Source: CAVUAF01 sp963739375 (GTDB taxonomy: Bacteria; Acidobacteriota; Terriglobia; Terriglobales; Acidobacteriaceae). Taken from it: 64,000 nucleotides of DNA. Position numbers and translations under genes: made by a program. How positions within the stretch are numbered: the first letter of the stretch is position 1; the number at the start of each line of letters is the position of its first letter. The notes beneath the pieces are model-generated. The model was not told where the DNA came from. It saw only the letters and a program-made list of their open reading frames with translations, and made no database searches. Shown in pieces: positions 18,007 to 27,268 of the stretch. The DNA is taken from assembly GCA_963739375.1 (NCBI GenBank), contig CAVUAF010000014.1, positions 248,001 to 312,000 of the forward strand, written 5' to 3'.

Positions 18007-19721
18007 TGCGCTGTCTCCTGGTCGCGCTCGCGCTGTCGGCTCTCGCGGCGCCGCAAACGGCGCCGAACGCGCGGCGCAGCCCCGCGGAGGTGACGGTCCG
18101 GCTGTTCTCGCTGCACCCGCCGGCAGAAATCCAGCTGGCGCCCGACCCCGAGGCGACCTGGCGCGCCTGCGCCAGCTGCGCCCCACAGCCGTTGCGGACG
18201 GCGACGACGCTGCGCGCCAGAAACGGCCGGGTGGACGTAGCCGGTCGCGGTTACGCGCGGCTGCAAGTCGCAGGCCGCTACCGCATGGGCGTGGCGGATG
18301 CGGCGCCGCTGGCATTGGCGTTTCCGCTCGCGGTCGCTGCCGACGGGCGCAGTGGGACGCTGAAGATTGTCGTGCGGATGCCGCTGGAGGACTACGTGAC
18401 CGCGGTGCTGGTGGGAGAGAGTGGCGGCATGCGCTCCGACGAAGCGCTGAAGGCGATGGCGGTGGCGGCGCGCAGCTACGCCGTGCGCTTCCGCGGGCGG
18501 CACGTCGCTTTCGATTTCTGCGACACCACGCACTGCCAGGACCTGCGGCTGGCGGAGGCGCCGGAACGAATCCGCGCGGCCGTAGCAGCCACCGGCGGTG
18601 AGTTGCTGTGGTACCGCGGCGCACCCGCCGCCGCCTTCTACCATCGCGCGTGTGGCGGCATGACCGAAGACGCGACGGTGCTGGGCCGCGAGTTCGCCGC
18701 ACCGTATCTGCGCAGCCACCAGGACCCATTCTGCGAGGCAGCGCGGCGCGAAGAATGGAGCTCGCGCATCAGCCGCGCGGAACTCGGGCGCGCGCTCGGG
18801 CTGCCGCACCCGGCCGACGTGACCATCGTCGCGCGCGCTCCCTCGGGGCGCGTGGCGCGGCTGCGGATCGGCGCGAGAGAGACTGCGGCCGCCGATTTCC
18901 GGCTGGCGGTGGGCCGGACGATGGGCTGGGAGCGCCTGCGCAGCGACTTCTACGAAATGCGCGTGGAAGGCGACACGCTGGTGTTCCGCGGGCGGGGCGC
19001 CGGCCACGGGGTAGGACTCTGCCAGCTCGGCGCAGACGCCATGGGCGCCGAGGGCAAGAGCTATCGCGAAATCCTCGCCTTCTATTACCCGGGAACGCAG
19101 GTCGGAATCACGGCGCAAGATCTCGCGTGGCGGGCGCTGGCCGAAGGGCAGGTGGTGCTGCTCTCCGGCGCGCCGGAAACGGACCGCTTCCTGTTGCCGC
19201 TGGCCGCACGGCTGCTGCGGGGATTGCGGGATACGACATCTTTGGAACTGCGGCGGCCGGTGCAGCTCCGCGTTTTTTCGCAGACGCCAGCCTTTCGTGA
19301 CGCCACCGGCGAGCCCGGCTGGATGGCGGCGAGCACGCGCGGCGACACCATACGGCTGCAGCCGCCGGCCGCGCTGCAGCGCCAGGGCGCGCTGGAGGTG
19401 ACGCTGCGGCACGAGTTGTTGCACGTTTTGCTGCGGCAGAACGCGGGCCAACCCCCGCCCCTGTGGTTCGAGGAAGGCCTGGCACAGGAACTCGGCGGCG
19501 GTGCGGCCAGCGCAGGGAGGTGTCCGGCGGCGCCAGGTGCTCTGGATCGAGCGCTAGCGGCGCCGCGCTCACGCGCGGAAATGGCGAGCGCCTACGCCGC
19601 GGCGCAGGCGTGCGTGCACGCTGCCATTGTCACGCACGGAAAAGCTGCGGTGCTGGCGTGGCTGAAGACGGGAATCCCGGCGGACATCAGGTCGCGGGCG
19701 GCGGCGCCGGCGGCGCACTGA
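18003..19721 (+). CDS. SpoIID-domain protein fused to a gluzincin-like metalloprotease domain
   Basis: 572 residues with a signal peptide (about 1-16). The SpoIID/LytB lytic-transglycosylase-like region spans about 115-370, with the VGESGGM block near 137-143 and AGHGVGLCQLGA at 333-344. SpoIID enzymes cut glycan strands that carry no peptide stems. The C-terminal part (about 420-570) contains H470-E-L-L-H474 and, after a short gap, WFEEGLA with E491, the pattern of peptidase_MA-like gluzincins. The fusion of a glycan-acting and a putative zinc-protease domain is unusual. It is coupled to the transpeptidase gene upstream. Its last 35 bp overlap the convergent gene on the minus strand. Confidence 0.8.
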   Translation: MMRCLLVALALSALAAPQTAPNARRSPAEVTVRLFSLHPPAEIQLAPDPEATWRACASCAPQPLRTATTLRARNGRVDVAGRGYARLQVAGRYRMGVADAAPLALAFPLAVAADGRSGTLKIVVRMPLEDYVTAVLVGESGGMRSDEALKAMAVAARSYAVRFRGRHVAFDFCDTTHCQDLRLAEAPERIRAAVAATGGELLWYRGAPAAAFYHRACGGMTEDATVLGREFAAPYLRSHQDPFCEAARREEWSSRISRAELGRALGLPHPADVTIVARAPSGRVARLRIGARETAAADFRLAVGRTMGWERLRSDFYEMRVEGDTLVFRGRGAGHGVGLCQLGADAMGAEGKSYREILAFYYPGTQVGITAQDLAWRALAEGQVVLLSGAPETDRFLLPLAARLLRGLRDTTSLELRRPVQLRVFSQTPAFRDATGEPGWMAASTRGDTIRLQPPAALQRQGALEVTLRHELLHVLLRQNAGQPPPLWFEEGLAQELGGGAASAGRCPAAPGALDRALAAPRSRAEMASAYAAAQACVHAAIVTHGKAAVLAWLKTGIPADIRSRAAAPAAH

Positions 19722-20493
19722 GGGACTTCGTCGCCGACGCCAGGCCCAACACCGACGCCAGCAGGAGCCAGGCGGTAATCGCGATCAGGTAAGCGACGCC
19801 GAAGCGCACGCTCATGCTGGCTGCTTCCACGCCCACCGAGCCCTTTACCGGCAGCCACCACACCAGCTGGCAGGGCACTCCTGCACCCAGCCCGAAGAGC
19901 ACGATGAACGCGACCCAGTACCGCCACGCAACCAGCCCCCGCAGCGCATTGCGCAGGGCAGCGCGCCCGAAGCCGCGGCTGGCAAACTGCATGCCGAACG
20001 GCAGCAGCACGAGGGGAACGAGGCCCCAGGCGAGCAGCGAAACCAGCGTGCTCATCCACTCCCACGCGCGGTCGGGAGCGATGCGCGCGCGCAGGGCCGC
20101 GGGCAATTTCGAATGCAGGTAGCCGGCGACGCCCGCCGCCTGCTCGTCGAAGCTGAGGACCAGCCGAATCAGCAGCACGGTGACCACGAGCCAGAGCAGC
20201 AGCGGCGCCAGGTGGCGCAGCGCGCGGCGGAAGCCGGCAGCGGCGCCGGCGCCCGGATCGGCGTGCGCATCCTCCAGCGCGACCAGCGTCCCGCCATGCA
20301 GCAGCAGTGCGGCTAACACCAGCAGCAACGCGAGCACCAGGGAGAAGCCCACCTGCCAGGCGTGCTCATCCGGGATCCACAACCAACTGTAGGCAAGCGC
20401 GGCGAGCGCGGCGTTGGCGACCAGATGCAGCAGCCACAGCCGCTTGCGATGCCAGGCGGCACTCACGGCGCGAGCGGCAAAATTGCGCGCCAT
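19687..20493 (-). CDS. Uncharacterised six-helix membrane protein
   Basis: 268-residue hydrophobic protein with about six membrane segments, a basic N-terminus and no recognisable catalytic motif. Its ATG overlaps the stop of the alpha-2-macroglobulin gene by one base (TGATG), so it is the third gene of the DUF1175-A2M operon. Its C-terminus (a proline- and alanine-rich tail) overlaps the convergent SpoIID gene by 35 bp. I do not recognise the family; a helper for envelope export or anchoring of the A2M is a guess from position. Confidence 0.7.
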   Translation of the reverse strand: MARNFAARAVSAAWHRKRLWLLHLVANAALAALAYSWLWIPDEHAWQVGFSLVLALLLVLAALLLHGGTLVALEDAHADPGAGAAAGFRRALRHLAPLLLWLVVTVLLIRLVLSFDEQAAGVAGYLHSKLPAALRARIAPDRAWEWMSTLVSLLAWGLVPLVLLPFGMQFASRGFGRAALRNALRGLVAWRYWVAFIVLFGLGAGVPCQLVWWLPVKGSVGVEAASMSVRFGVAYLIAITAWLLLASVLGLASATKSLSAPPAPPPAT

Positions 20494-23400
20494 CACTTCA
20501 CCTCCAGGATGCGGCCCTCGGAGGTCGAGATGACTTGCGGCTGGTACATCGGCTGCACCATCGCCGGGCTGATGCGGAAGCGCCCCGGGTTCACCACCTT
20601 GAGCAGGTAGACGAACTGCCGCTGGTCGCGGAAGTAGCGCAGGAACAGGGCGGCGCGATCGTCGTGGAATTCCCGGCGGTCGAACCACCAACCCCACCAC
20701 GCGGGCTGCTGCTTGAGTTCGTAGAGGTCGTCACGCTGGATGAACTCCGTGCCCGCGGGAATCGGATCTTCGGCCAGCAGGTATTTCCATTCGCCGCCGC
20801 TCACCGTCAGGCGGACCGCGATGACCTGGCCAATGCTGACCGGACCAGACAGCGGGTCGAGCCGGTAAACGATTTTCTCGCCGCTGCGCTCGGGGCTGAG
20901 CACGAAGTAGTCGCGCGCGAGGTTGAGCGCGATGGAGCCGGTGCGCACCAGCTTGTCGGCGGTGCTGTAGTACTCGGCGCGCGCCGACCAGTACACCCGG
21001 CCCTCGCCGCTCACCTCGACGCGCACGCGGTTGCTGGCGCCGAGGTCGGCGGCCGCGAGCCGCACCGTGGCCGCCGGCTCGCCCAGGCTGGCCGCGGTGA
21101 ACTGCCTGGTGAGCACGGCCCGGTCATTCACCAGCACGCGCACGGTGAGGTTGGGCTTGAGTTCGCCGCTGCGCTTCAGATACTGCGTGAGGCCGTAGAC
21201 GACCATCGCGGTCTGCTTGGTCGACGTCCACCAGTAGCCTTCATCGCGGTGCGCGACCAGCCAGGCGGCGGCCTTGGGCAGCAACGGACTGTCGGGCCTG
21301 GCGCGCGAGAGGAAATTCGTGACGTGCGCCGTCGCCTCGGGGGTGGCGTCGGTCTCGAAGTCGAGCAGCGGATCGCGCGTCGCCGGCCACCACGCTTCGG
21401 TGTCGGTCGTCTTGGCCTGGCGCTCGAGGTCGGCTGCCAACTCGGCGGCGCGGCCATCGTGCCGTTCGACGAGCGCCAGCCCCAGCAGCGCGGCGCCGTA
21501 GGGCGAGAGCTGCGCGCGCTCCGCCCAGACCGAATCGGCCAGCGCGGCCGTGTCGGTGTCGCCCGCCACCACCAGCGCGTAGACGCCGTAGGCCCGCAGG
21601 TCGGGCAGCAGCGCGGAGTCGCGTTGCAGCTTCTCGCGCAGCCAGTTGCGGGCGCGGTTGATCACGTCGGAGCGCACGTTGTAGCCGGCGGCGGAGGCCT
21701 GCATCAGGCCCGCGGTCACGTACGCCGACATGAAGGTGTGGGAATCATCCGTCTTCCACCAGCCCCAGCCGCCGTCGGGATGCTGGAAGTCGTAGAGGCG
21801 CTCCAGGCCCGCGCGCACCTTCTTCTCGAGTTCCTCGGGCGAGAGCGCCGGCTTCAAGCCCAGCTCTTTGGAAGCCTGCGCCACGATCACGTTGGGCAGG
21901 AAGCTCGACATGGTCTGCTCGGTGCAGCCGTAGGGATAGGAGGTGAGAAATTCGAGCGCGCCGAAGATGGCGCCCGCAGCGGAAGGCGCGGCGCTGACCT
22001 CCAGCGTGCGCGACGCCGGCTCGATGGCCGCCGGAAAATCGATTTGCGTCTGCGCCGGCTGGGCGCCGCTCAGCGAACCGGCGCGCGCGATGGCCTGCTT
22101 GACGCCGTAGGGCACGACCGGGGCCGTGATTTCCAGCGCGTCGGACTCCTCGTCGGTGAGCGCCTTCCCCAGCAGGCGAACCTCGCCCGGGGCGGGCGCG
22201 CGGAAGCGCCAGTCGAGCTTGGCGTCGCCGCGGCTGGGCACTTCCACGCTGCGCACCGAACCTTCCACCAGCTCCAGGCCGGCGGCGTCGAGCGAGACCC
22301 GCGCCGTCTTGGCGCCGGCAAGATAGTTGTGGACGATCGCCGAAACCGTGACTTCGTCGCCTTGCCGCAGGAAACGCGGCGCCGCCAGGCGCAGGATCAG
22401 GTTCTTGCGCACCAGCACCTTGTTCACCGCGCCGCCGACGCGGGTGTCGAGGGTAGCGCCCCGGACCGTGGTGCGCCACGTGGTCAGCGAGTCGGGGAAG
22501 CTGAAGCTGACGCGCGCATGCCCACCGGCGTCGCTCTTCAGGTCGGCAATCCAGTACGCGGTGTCGGGAAACGCTTTGCGCACGCGCGGTTCCACCAGCG
22601 GCGCGGGTTTTATCTGGCCGCGCGCGGTCAGTTGCAGGTTCTGCGCCAGCACCGGCGCGCGCTTCCCGGCTTCCCCGCGGAAGAAGTAGGCCAGCGACGA
22701 ATCGGTCCCCACGCGGTTGTAGACGTTGCCGTAGAAGAAGCCGGCGATTTCGGGGGTCAGCTCCGGCTGCACCGCGTAAATCGCCTCGTCCACTACTCCA
22801 AGGCTCAGGTCGGCGGCGACGGGCTTGCCCTGGAAGTCCTTGACACTCACGTCGTAGACCGCCGGCTCGCCCGGCCGGAACTGCTCTTTGGCGGGTGTGA
22901 TCTCAATCGCCAACTGCCGCTCGACGGCGGGCACGCGCAGGTTGCGGCTGCCCTGGTGGAGCCGGTTGTCGCGGATGAACGCGGCGCCCACGAAGATGTT
23001 GGGCTGGTACTCCGTGCGAATGGGAATTTCCACCGTCGCGGTGGCGCCGGCATGCACCACCTGCCGCGTATGCAGGCCATTCCCTTCCGTCGTGACCAAT
23101 ACCCAGGCATCGGGCGCGCCGGTGACGATCATGAGCTTCGCGGTGTCGCCGACCTGGTAAGCCTTCTTGTCGGCGATGAGCTGGATGCGCTCGCCCATCC
23201 CCGCCCAATCGTAGGTGCGGCCGGAGACCCATAGATAGGTGTCGCGCTGCACCTCGCGGTTTTCCGGCGTGCGTGCCGTGGCGCGCACGATCCACGAACC
23301 CGCCGCCGACAGCGGAACCTCGGCATGCGCCACGCCCTGCGCGTCGGTGGTCACGTCGCCGGACCATGCCACGCCGGGCGTTTCCGCGTTGCCGCGCGCC

Positions 23401-25139
23401 ACCAGCTTCAGTTCGAGGTGCACGCGGGTGCTGACCGGGTTCTTGTCGTAGTCCTTGGCCTCGATGGTGAGACGGGCGCGTTCGCCGGGCTTGTAGGCGA
23501 ACTGGTCGGACTGTGCAGTCAGGTAGAAGCTGCCGTAGGTGGCGAGGACGGAGTTGTGACCCGCGATTTCGCGGTTGGCGGCATCGGTAACGCGCGCCTC
23601 CACGCGATACCGGTAGTCATAGCGATGTCCTTGGTCGAGCGTGGTGGGCAGGGTGATGACCAGCTTGCCCTCGGCATCGAGCTGTCCTTCTTTCTCTTCC
23701 GTCTGCTCGCCGGCGTATTCGTCCTCGCCGCCGCCCTCGCTATCGCCCTCCCCCTCCATCTCGTCGGGCCAGTAGTCGAACGCCCAGTAGATGCTGCGGT
23801 GCAGAACGTACTTTACCTTGGCGTTGGCGACCGGCTCGCCGAAGTAATAGCGCGCCTCAACGGTGGCGCGGATCGGCTCGCCCTCGAGGAGGCGCGGCTT
23901 CTCCGGGGTGACCCGCACCTCGTATTCCGGCTTCTTGTATTCCTCGACATGGAATTCGCCGGTGGCGACCGCGCGCCCGAAATGGACCTGCACCGAGTAG
24001 TAGCCGAGCGCGGCGTTCGCGGGCACGACGTATTCGCCGCGCACCGTGCCGCTCGCCGAGACCGGCAGCTGGCGATTGAGCACGGTCTTGCCGTCCGCCG
24101 CCGTAATCTCCACCTGCACGGTATGGGCAGGCGGCAGCTGGTAACCCGCCGCGGTCCGCCGCCGCAGGATGCCCTTGAACTGCACGGTGTGGCCGGGGCG
24201 ATAGACCGGGCGGTCGGTGTAGATGTAGCCGACCAGGTCGCGCTCGGGATCGCTGCTCAGGTACCAGGCGTAGGGCGAATTCACCGCCACATCGCTGCCG
24301 CGATGCGCGAGCAGCAGGACGCCTTCGGGTCCGGTGGCGGCCTCCGCTTCCTCGTCGCCGCCGCCCGGCGCGGTCTTCATGCTCACGTCCTGCTCGACCA
24401 GGCCGTTCTCATCCGACGTAAGCCGCGCGCGCTCCTGGTTCTTCACCCGGAGCAGCACCTCGACGCCGGCGGCCGGCTTACCGCTGCGGCGCTCGACCAC
24501 CATGGCCAGCACGTGGCCCGGCGCGCTCTTGATGATCATGGCCAGGTCGGTGACGATCAGCAGCGTGTAGGCGCGCAGGCGGCCGTCGGTGGCCTCCACC
24601 AGGTAGACGCCCTTGTCCTTCAGCGGCACGGGGACGCTTTGCGATTCCCACGAGAAATGCTTGGCGTTGGGCAGCTCCTGCTTCCAGCGGCTGACGAGTT
24701 GTTGCGGGTTGAGCAGCGGGATTTGCGCGTACTCGGTGGACGGCTTGCGGTTCTGCTCGCCACTGCGCTGGCGGATCTCGGCGCGCGAATCGGTGGTGAA
24801 CTGCGCGCGCACGAAGTCGCGCACCCGCACCCACCACCGCCGCTTGAAGTTGTGGAATTGCTCCAGCAGCGAGACGCGATGCTCGGGGCGCGGCACCCGC
24901 CCCCCGAACTGGTGCAGGTCGTCCAGCTTGGCGAAGAACGTCTCCGGGTTCCGCACCCGATAGACGCGGAATTCCAGCGCCTCGACGCCGCGCGCCTGCA
25001 GGCTAACATAAGCCTTTTCGCCGGGCGCGTAGGTGCGGTCGGTCATCACCGCGAAAAACGCGTTGTCGCTCTGCGCGCGCGCCAGGGAAACGAGCGCCGC
25101 GACGCAGGCCGCGACCAGCACCACGCGGCGCGCCCTCAC
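20493..25139 (-). CDS. Bacterial alpha-2-macroglobulin family protein with intact thioester
   Basis: 1548-residue exported protein of the A2M/MG2 family, thought to trap attacking proteases in the periplasm. After the signal peptide come repeated MG domains, including the MG2-type YIYTDRPVYRPGHTVQFKG region. The internal thioester motif YGCTEQ (C1072 to Q1075) lies at the head of the complement-like helical domain (about 1060-1350), and further beta domains follow. It sits downstream of a DUF1175 (YfaT-like) gene, the arrangement of the E. coli yfaS locus. From memory YfaS lacks the thioester and YfhM carries it, so this locus mixes features of both types. The GTG start overlaps the DUF1175 stop (GTGA). 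Confidence 0.9.
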   Translation of the reverse strand: MRARRVVLVAACVAALVSLARAQSDNAFFAVMTDRTYAPGEKAYVSLQARGVEALEFRVYRVRNPETFFAKLDDLHQFGGRVPRPEHRVSLLEQFHNFKRRWWVRVRDFVRAQFTTDSRAEIRQRSGEQNRKPSTEYAQIPLLNPQQLVSRWKQELPNAKHFSWESQSVPVPLKDKGVYLVEATDGRLRAYTLLIVTDLAMIIKSAPGHVLAMVVERRSGKPAAGVEVLLRVKNQERARLTSDENGLVEQDVSMKTAPGGGDEEAEAATGPEGVLLLAHRGSDVAVNSPYAWYLSSDPERDLVGYIYTDRPVYRPGHTVQFKGILRRRTAAGYQLPPAHTVQVEITAADGKTVLNRQLPVSASGTVRGEYVVPANAALGYYSVQVHFGRAVATGEFHVEEYKKPEYEVRVTPEKPRLLEGEPIRATVEARYYFGEPVANAKVKYVLHRSIYWAFDYWPDEMEGEGDSEGGGEDEYAGEQTEEKEGQLDAEGKLVITLPTTLDQGHRYDYRYRVEARVTDAANREIAGHNSVLATYGSFYLTAQSDQFAYKPGERARLTIEAKDYDKNPVSTRVHLELKLVARGNAETPGVAWSGDVTTDAQGVAHAEVPLSAAGSWIVRATARTPENREVQRDTYLWVSGRTYDWAGMGERIQLIADKKAYQVGDTAKLMIVTGAPDAWVLVTTEGNGLHTRQVVHAGATATVEIPIRTEYQPNIFVGAAFIRDNRLHQGSRNLRVPAVERQLAIEITPAKEQFRPGEPAVYDVSVKDFQGKPVAADLSLGVVDEAIYAVQPELTPEIAGFFYGNVYNRVGTDSSLAYFFRGEAGKRAPVLAQNLQLTARGQIKPAPLVEPRVRKAFPDTAYWIADLKSDAGGHARVSFSFPDSLTTWRTTVRGATLDTRVGGAVNKVLVRKNLILRLAAPRFLRQGDEVTVSAIVHNYLAGAKTARVSLDAAGLELVEGSVRSVEVPSRGDAKLDWRFRAPAPGEVRLLGKALTDEESDALEITAPVVPYGVKQAIARAGSLSGAQPAQTQIDFPAAIEPASRTLEVSAAPSAAGAIFGALEFLTSYPYGCTEQTMSSFLPNVIVAQASKELGLKPALSPEELEKKVRAGLERLYDFQHPDGGWGWWKTDDSHTFMSAYVTAGLMQASAAGYNVRSDVINRARNWLREKLQRDSALLPDLRAYGVYALVVAGDTDTAALADSVWAERAQLSPYGAALLGLALVERHDGRAAELAADLERQAKTTDTEAWWPATRDPLLDFETDATPEATAHVTNFLSRARPDSPLLPKAAAWLVAHRDEGYWWTSTKQTAMVVYGLTQYLKRSGELKPNLTVRVLVNDRAVLTRQFTAASLGEPAATVRLAAADLGASNRVRVEVSGEGRVYWSARAEYYSTADKLVRTGSIALNLARDYFVLSPERSGEKIVYRLDPLSGPVSIGQVIAVRLTVSGGEWKYLLAEDPIPAGTEFIQRDDLYELKQQPAWWGWWFDRREFHDDRAALFLRYFRDQRQFVYLLKVVNPGRFRISPAMVQPMYQPQVISTSEGRILEVK

Positions 25140-26176
25140 GGCGTTACCCCGCGCAGAATGTTCCAGCGATACACGCCGAGGAAGTTCGAGTTCCCGGCGA
25201 CCGGCCGCCAGCGGGGATCGGGATAGGCGAGCAGCGTGGCCAGCGCCGGGCGGCGGATCTCGCCGCGCGCCGCCCCTTCCGGCCCGGTGTGGTAGACGAC
25301 CAGGTCTTCCCCGCGATCGTCGAAGCGGCTCCGCCCCAGGAAGATCATGGCGTGAAAGGGCGATGGCTGCTGCGGCTGGCGGAACAGCAGCAGGTCGCCC
25401 GGCCGCGCTGCCGCCACGTCGCGGCTCACGCGATGCGTGTTGTAGCGCAGCAGGGTCTGGACGTCGGCGAACTCGGCAAAGGTGCCATCGCTGAGGTCGG
25501 TGGGGCGGAAGGCGCCCGGCCGGACGCGAAATAGCGCGGCGCCCAGGGGCGTCGCCGGGTAGCGGTACTTGTGGACTGCGGCCGCTTGCGGCAGACGCGC
25601 CAGCCCCAGGGCGGCTGCCCAGGCGCTGTCATGCGCGCGCAGCGCCTCGCGGTAAGCAAAGCGCACCAGCGCCGCGCAGTCAGCGATCTCGGGGGCACGC
25701 GCCGGCGCGGGCCGATAAGACTGCTCTTCGGCGAGGAAGGTAAACCACGCCCGGAAGGCGCGCGCGTCGGCGCTGTCGAGGCGCAGGAAGTCCGGAGTGC
25801 CGTCGCGCTCCGTGTCGGTGTCGGCCGCGACCAGCGCGAGCGGTTGCCGCAAGGTACCGGCGGGAGATTCGGCTTCGACCACCACCGTGGCCGGCAGCAC
25901 GCCGGCACGCAGGGTCGCGACCGCCGCCCCGCCGCCGCGGGTCACCGCTTCCACCGCCACGCTGGCCGGATTGCCGGCTATCCGGAAACGCACGCCGGCG
26001 GCTTCACTGCCCCGCCAGGTGACCGTAGTCGAGGAGACGCCGTCGGCGGGCAGCGTGGCGCTGGAGATTTCGAGAACCGGGGGCTTGGCTGCGCGTACCC
26101 GCCAGCCCGCCAGCGCCACCAGCGCAATGGCGCAGGTCGCGAACACCGTCGCCCGGAAGAATCGGCTCGTTGGCAT
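25136..26176 (-). CDS. DUF1175 (YfaT-like) exported protein
   Basis: 346-residue exported protein with an N-terminal hydrophobic signal (about 8-26) and an immunoglobulin-like region (about 35-120). The DUF1175 domain follows, with C167 in ADCAALVRFAYREAL and H275 in SPFHAMIFLG, which resemble a Cys-His catalytic pair of NlpC/P60-like folds; a hydrolytic role is inferred. DUF1175 genes accompany A2M genes in E. coli (yfaT-yfaS). I chose the ATG at 26176 because the TATAAT box at 26200-26205 would place transcription initiation downstream of the other candidate ATG at 26200. The stop overlaps the A2M GTG start. Confidence 0.82.
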   Translation of the reverse strand: MPTSRFFRATVFATCAIALVALAGWRVRAAKPPVLEISSATLPADGVSSTTVTWRGSEAAGVRFRIAGNPASVAVEAVTRGGGAAVATLRAGVLPATVVVEAESPAGTLRQPLALVAADTDTERDGTPDFLRLDSADARAFRAWFTFLAEEQSYRPAPARAPEIADCAALVRFAYREALRAHDSAWAAALGLARLPQAAAVHKYRYPATPLGAALFRVRPGAFRPTDLSDGTFAEFADVQTLLRYNTHRVSRDVAAARPGDLLLFRQPQQPSPFHAMIFLGRSRFDDRGEDLVVYHTGPEGAARGEIRRPALATLLAYPDPRWRPVAGNSNFLGVYRWNILRGVTP

Positions 26177-26193
26177 AGCTGGCGTGCGAAGCG

Positions 26194-26235
26194 GCGGCAT
26201 TATACAGGCCGGGACTCACCCGCAAAGAAAACCGC
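26194..26235 (-). promoter_or_regulatory. Predicted sigma70 promoter of the DUF1175-A2M operon
   Basis: On the minus strand a perfect TATAAT lies at 26205-26200, preceded about 16 bp upstream by TTTGCG as a weak -35. Transcription would begin near 26193, leaving a 5' leader of only about 17 nt before the ATG at 26176. Confidence 0.5.
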
Positions 26236-26270
26236 CCGCAGCCAGGTTGCCGGTTGCCTGGGCTGCGGGC
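26224..26270 (-). terminator. Rho-independent terminator of the GcvH-like gene
   Basis: Inverted repeat GCCCGCAGCC(A)GG (26234-26246) with CCTGG-G-CTGCGGGC (26257-26270), loop of about 10 bases, one unpaired base per arm region, followed on the minus strand by GGTTTTCTTT. It lies about 22 bp after the stop of the GcvH-like gene and just upstream of the next promoter. Confidence 0.75.
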
Positions 26271-26291
26271 GTTGGCCGCTTGCTCCTGCCT

Positions 26292-26948
26292 TCAGGTGAG
26301 GAAGAAGCGGCGGACCGTCTCCTGCCACTGGTTGTCGGGCAGCGTGGCGGTGAGGTCGTCCACCGCCAGGCCGCCGTCCTGCGCATAGGCGTTGGCGGGC
26401 ATGTCGAAGCGCAGCGAAGCGGCGGCATGCTCCATCCACACTCGCGCCAGCGACGGCTCCAGCAGGTTGCGGAAACCCACTCCCGGATCGGGCGCCTGCA
26501 CCTTCACCAGCCAGCCCTCGCCATAGGGATCGCGCCGCGCCAGTTCCGGATCGCGCGCCACCGCGTCGTTGACGTCGATGACCGCGCCGTTCATCGGCGC
26601 CACCATGTCCACGGCCACGCCGTCGCGCTTCAGCGTCCAGGCCTTCTGTCCCACCTCGAGCCAGCGGCCGCGCTGCGGCAGCTGTACCGCTTCGAGCTTG
26701 CCCACTACCCGCGCCGCAAAGTCGTCGAGGCCCAGCCGCACCACGTCGGGACCTTCGCGCATCGCCCACGCGTGACCCGGGTGATACCGCACCGTGTCCG
26801 GCAGACGGAAGCCGGCCACGATCGACATCTGCAGGGCGGGCACGATCGCCGGCCGCGGCCGCACCACAACTGGAGCCCGGCGCTTGCCCTGGTAATAATC
26901 GATGAGGATAAAGACCGCGAATACGAGCAGCACTGCGAGGACGACCAT
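26292..26948 (-). CDS. Membrane-anchored GcvH-like protein lacking the lipoyl lysine
   Basis: 218-residue protein with an N-terminal membrane anchor (about 2-18) and a GcvH-like domain. The family marker around RYHPGHAWAMREG (residues 54-66) and the hairpin VAPMNGAVIDVNDAV (116-130) match glycine-cleavage H proteins. In a true H protein the lipoylated lysine lies eight residues before the hairpin proline; here that position is G110 (KRDGVAV), the nearest lysine being K107. It is therefore probably not lipoylated and not part of glycine cleavage. No gcvT or gcvP is nearby. The ATG at 26948 follows a GGAGG ribosome site. It lies downstream of the cytochrome/NrfD module, so a scaffold role in an envelope redox complex is possible. 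Confidence 0.8.
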   Translation of the reverse strand: MVVLAVLLVFAVFILIDYYQGKRRAPVVVRPRPAIVPALQMSIVAGFRLPDTVRYHPGHAWAMREGPDVVRLGLDDFAARVVGKLEAVQLPQRGRWLEVGQKAWTLKRDGVAVDMVAPMNGAVIDVNDAVARDPELARRDPYGEGWLVKVQAPDPGVGFRNLLEPSLARVWMEHAAASLRFDMPANAYAQDGGLAVDDLTATLPDNQWQETVRRFFLT

Positions 26949-27268
26949 AACCGCCTCCTTCGCTCCCGGCGTCGCGGCCTTGCTTTGCAGGTGACGCGAG
27001 AGCCGATGATTTCGCTCTCTATAAACGCACGCGTATAGCCCTTCCCCGGCGCGGTGGCTGCGGAAGCCGCGAAGCGGTTGAGGCCAAAGGAGATTGAGCG
27101 CCGGACGAGGGCGATGCCGAAGCCCGACTGCAGAATCCCGCAACACGCTACTGCTGTATTCCACAACGCTCCGCGCGGACTGGTTTCGCTGGTTTGCTCG
27201 CAAGTCTACGAAAGGAAAGGGCGCGAGGGGATGATGAGGTTTTCAGCAGCGCTTTGCTGCGAATCGCA
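26949..27268. other. 320-bp intergenic region, no gene recognised
   Basis: This gap separates the archaemetzincin gene from the GcvH-like gene. It must contain the promoter of the latter. I searched for a -24/-12 (sigma54) element because of the NtrC-type regulator upstream and found no convincing GG-N10-GC match. No tRNA, repeat array or conserved small ORF was seen. Confidence 0.5.

Noticed and set aside
16804..18729. 641-codon minus-strand open frame spanning had, its promoter and two plus-strand genes
   Set aside because: Arginine- and proline-rich translation without any motif; the overlapped genes have full catalytic motif sets.
20307..23234. 975-codon plus-strand open frame opposite the alpha-2-macroglobulin gene
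   Set aside because: It is antisense to a clearly conserved gene, has no recognisable domain, and is the kind of stop-free shadow that high G+C produces. The same holds for 23325-25226 (+) and 36304-39192 (+).
26292..26948. Functional glycine cleavage H protein
   Set aside because: The lipoyl-lysine position is glycine, there is a membrane anchor, and no gcvT/gcvP genes are present.
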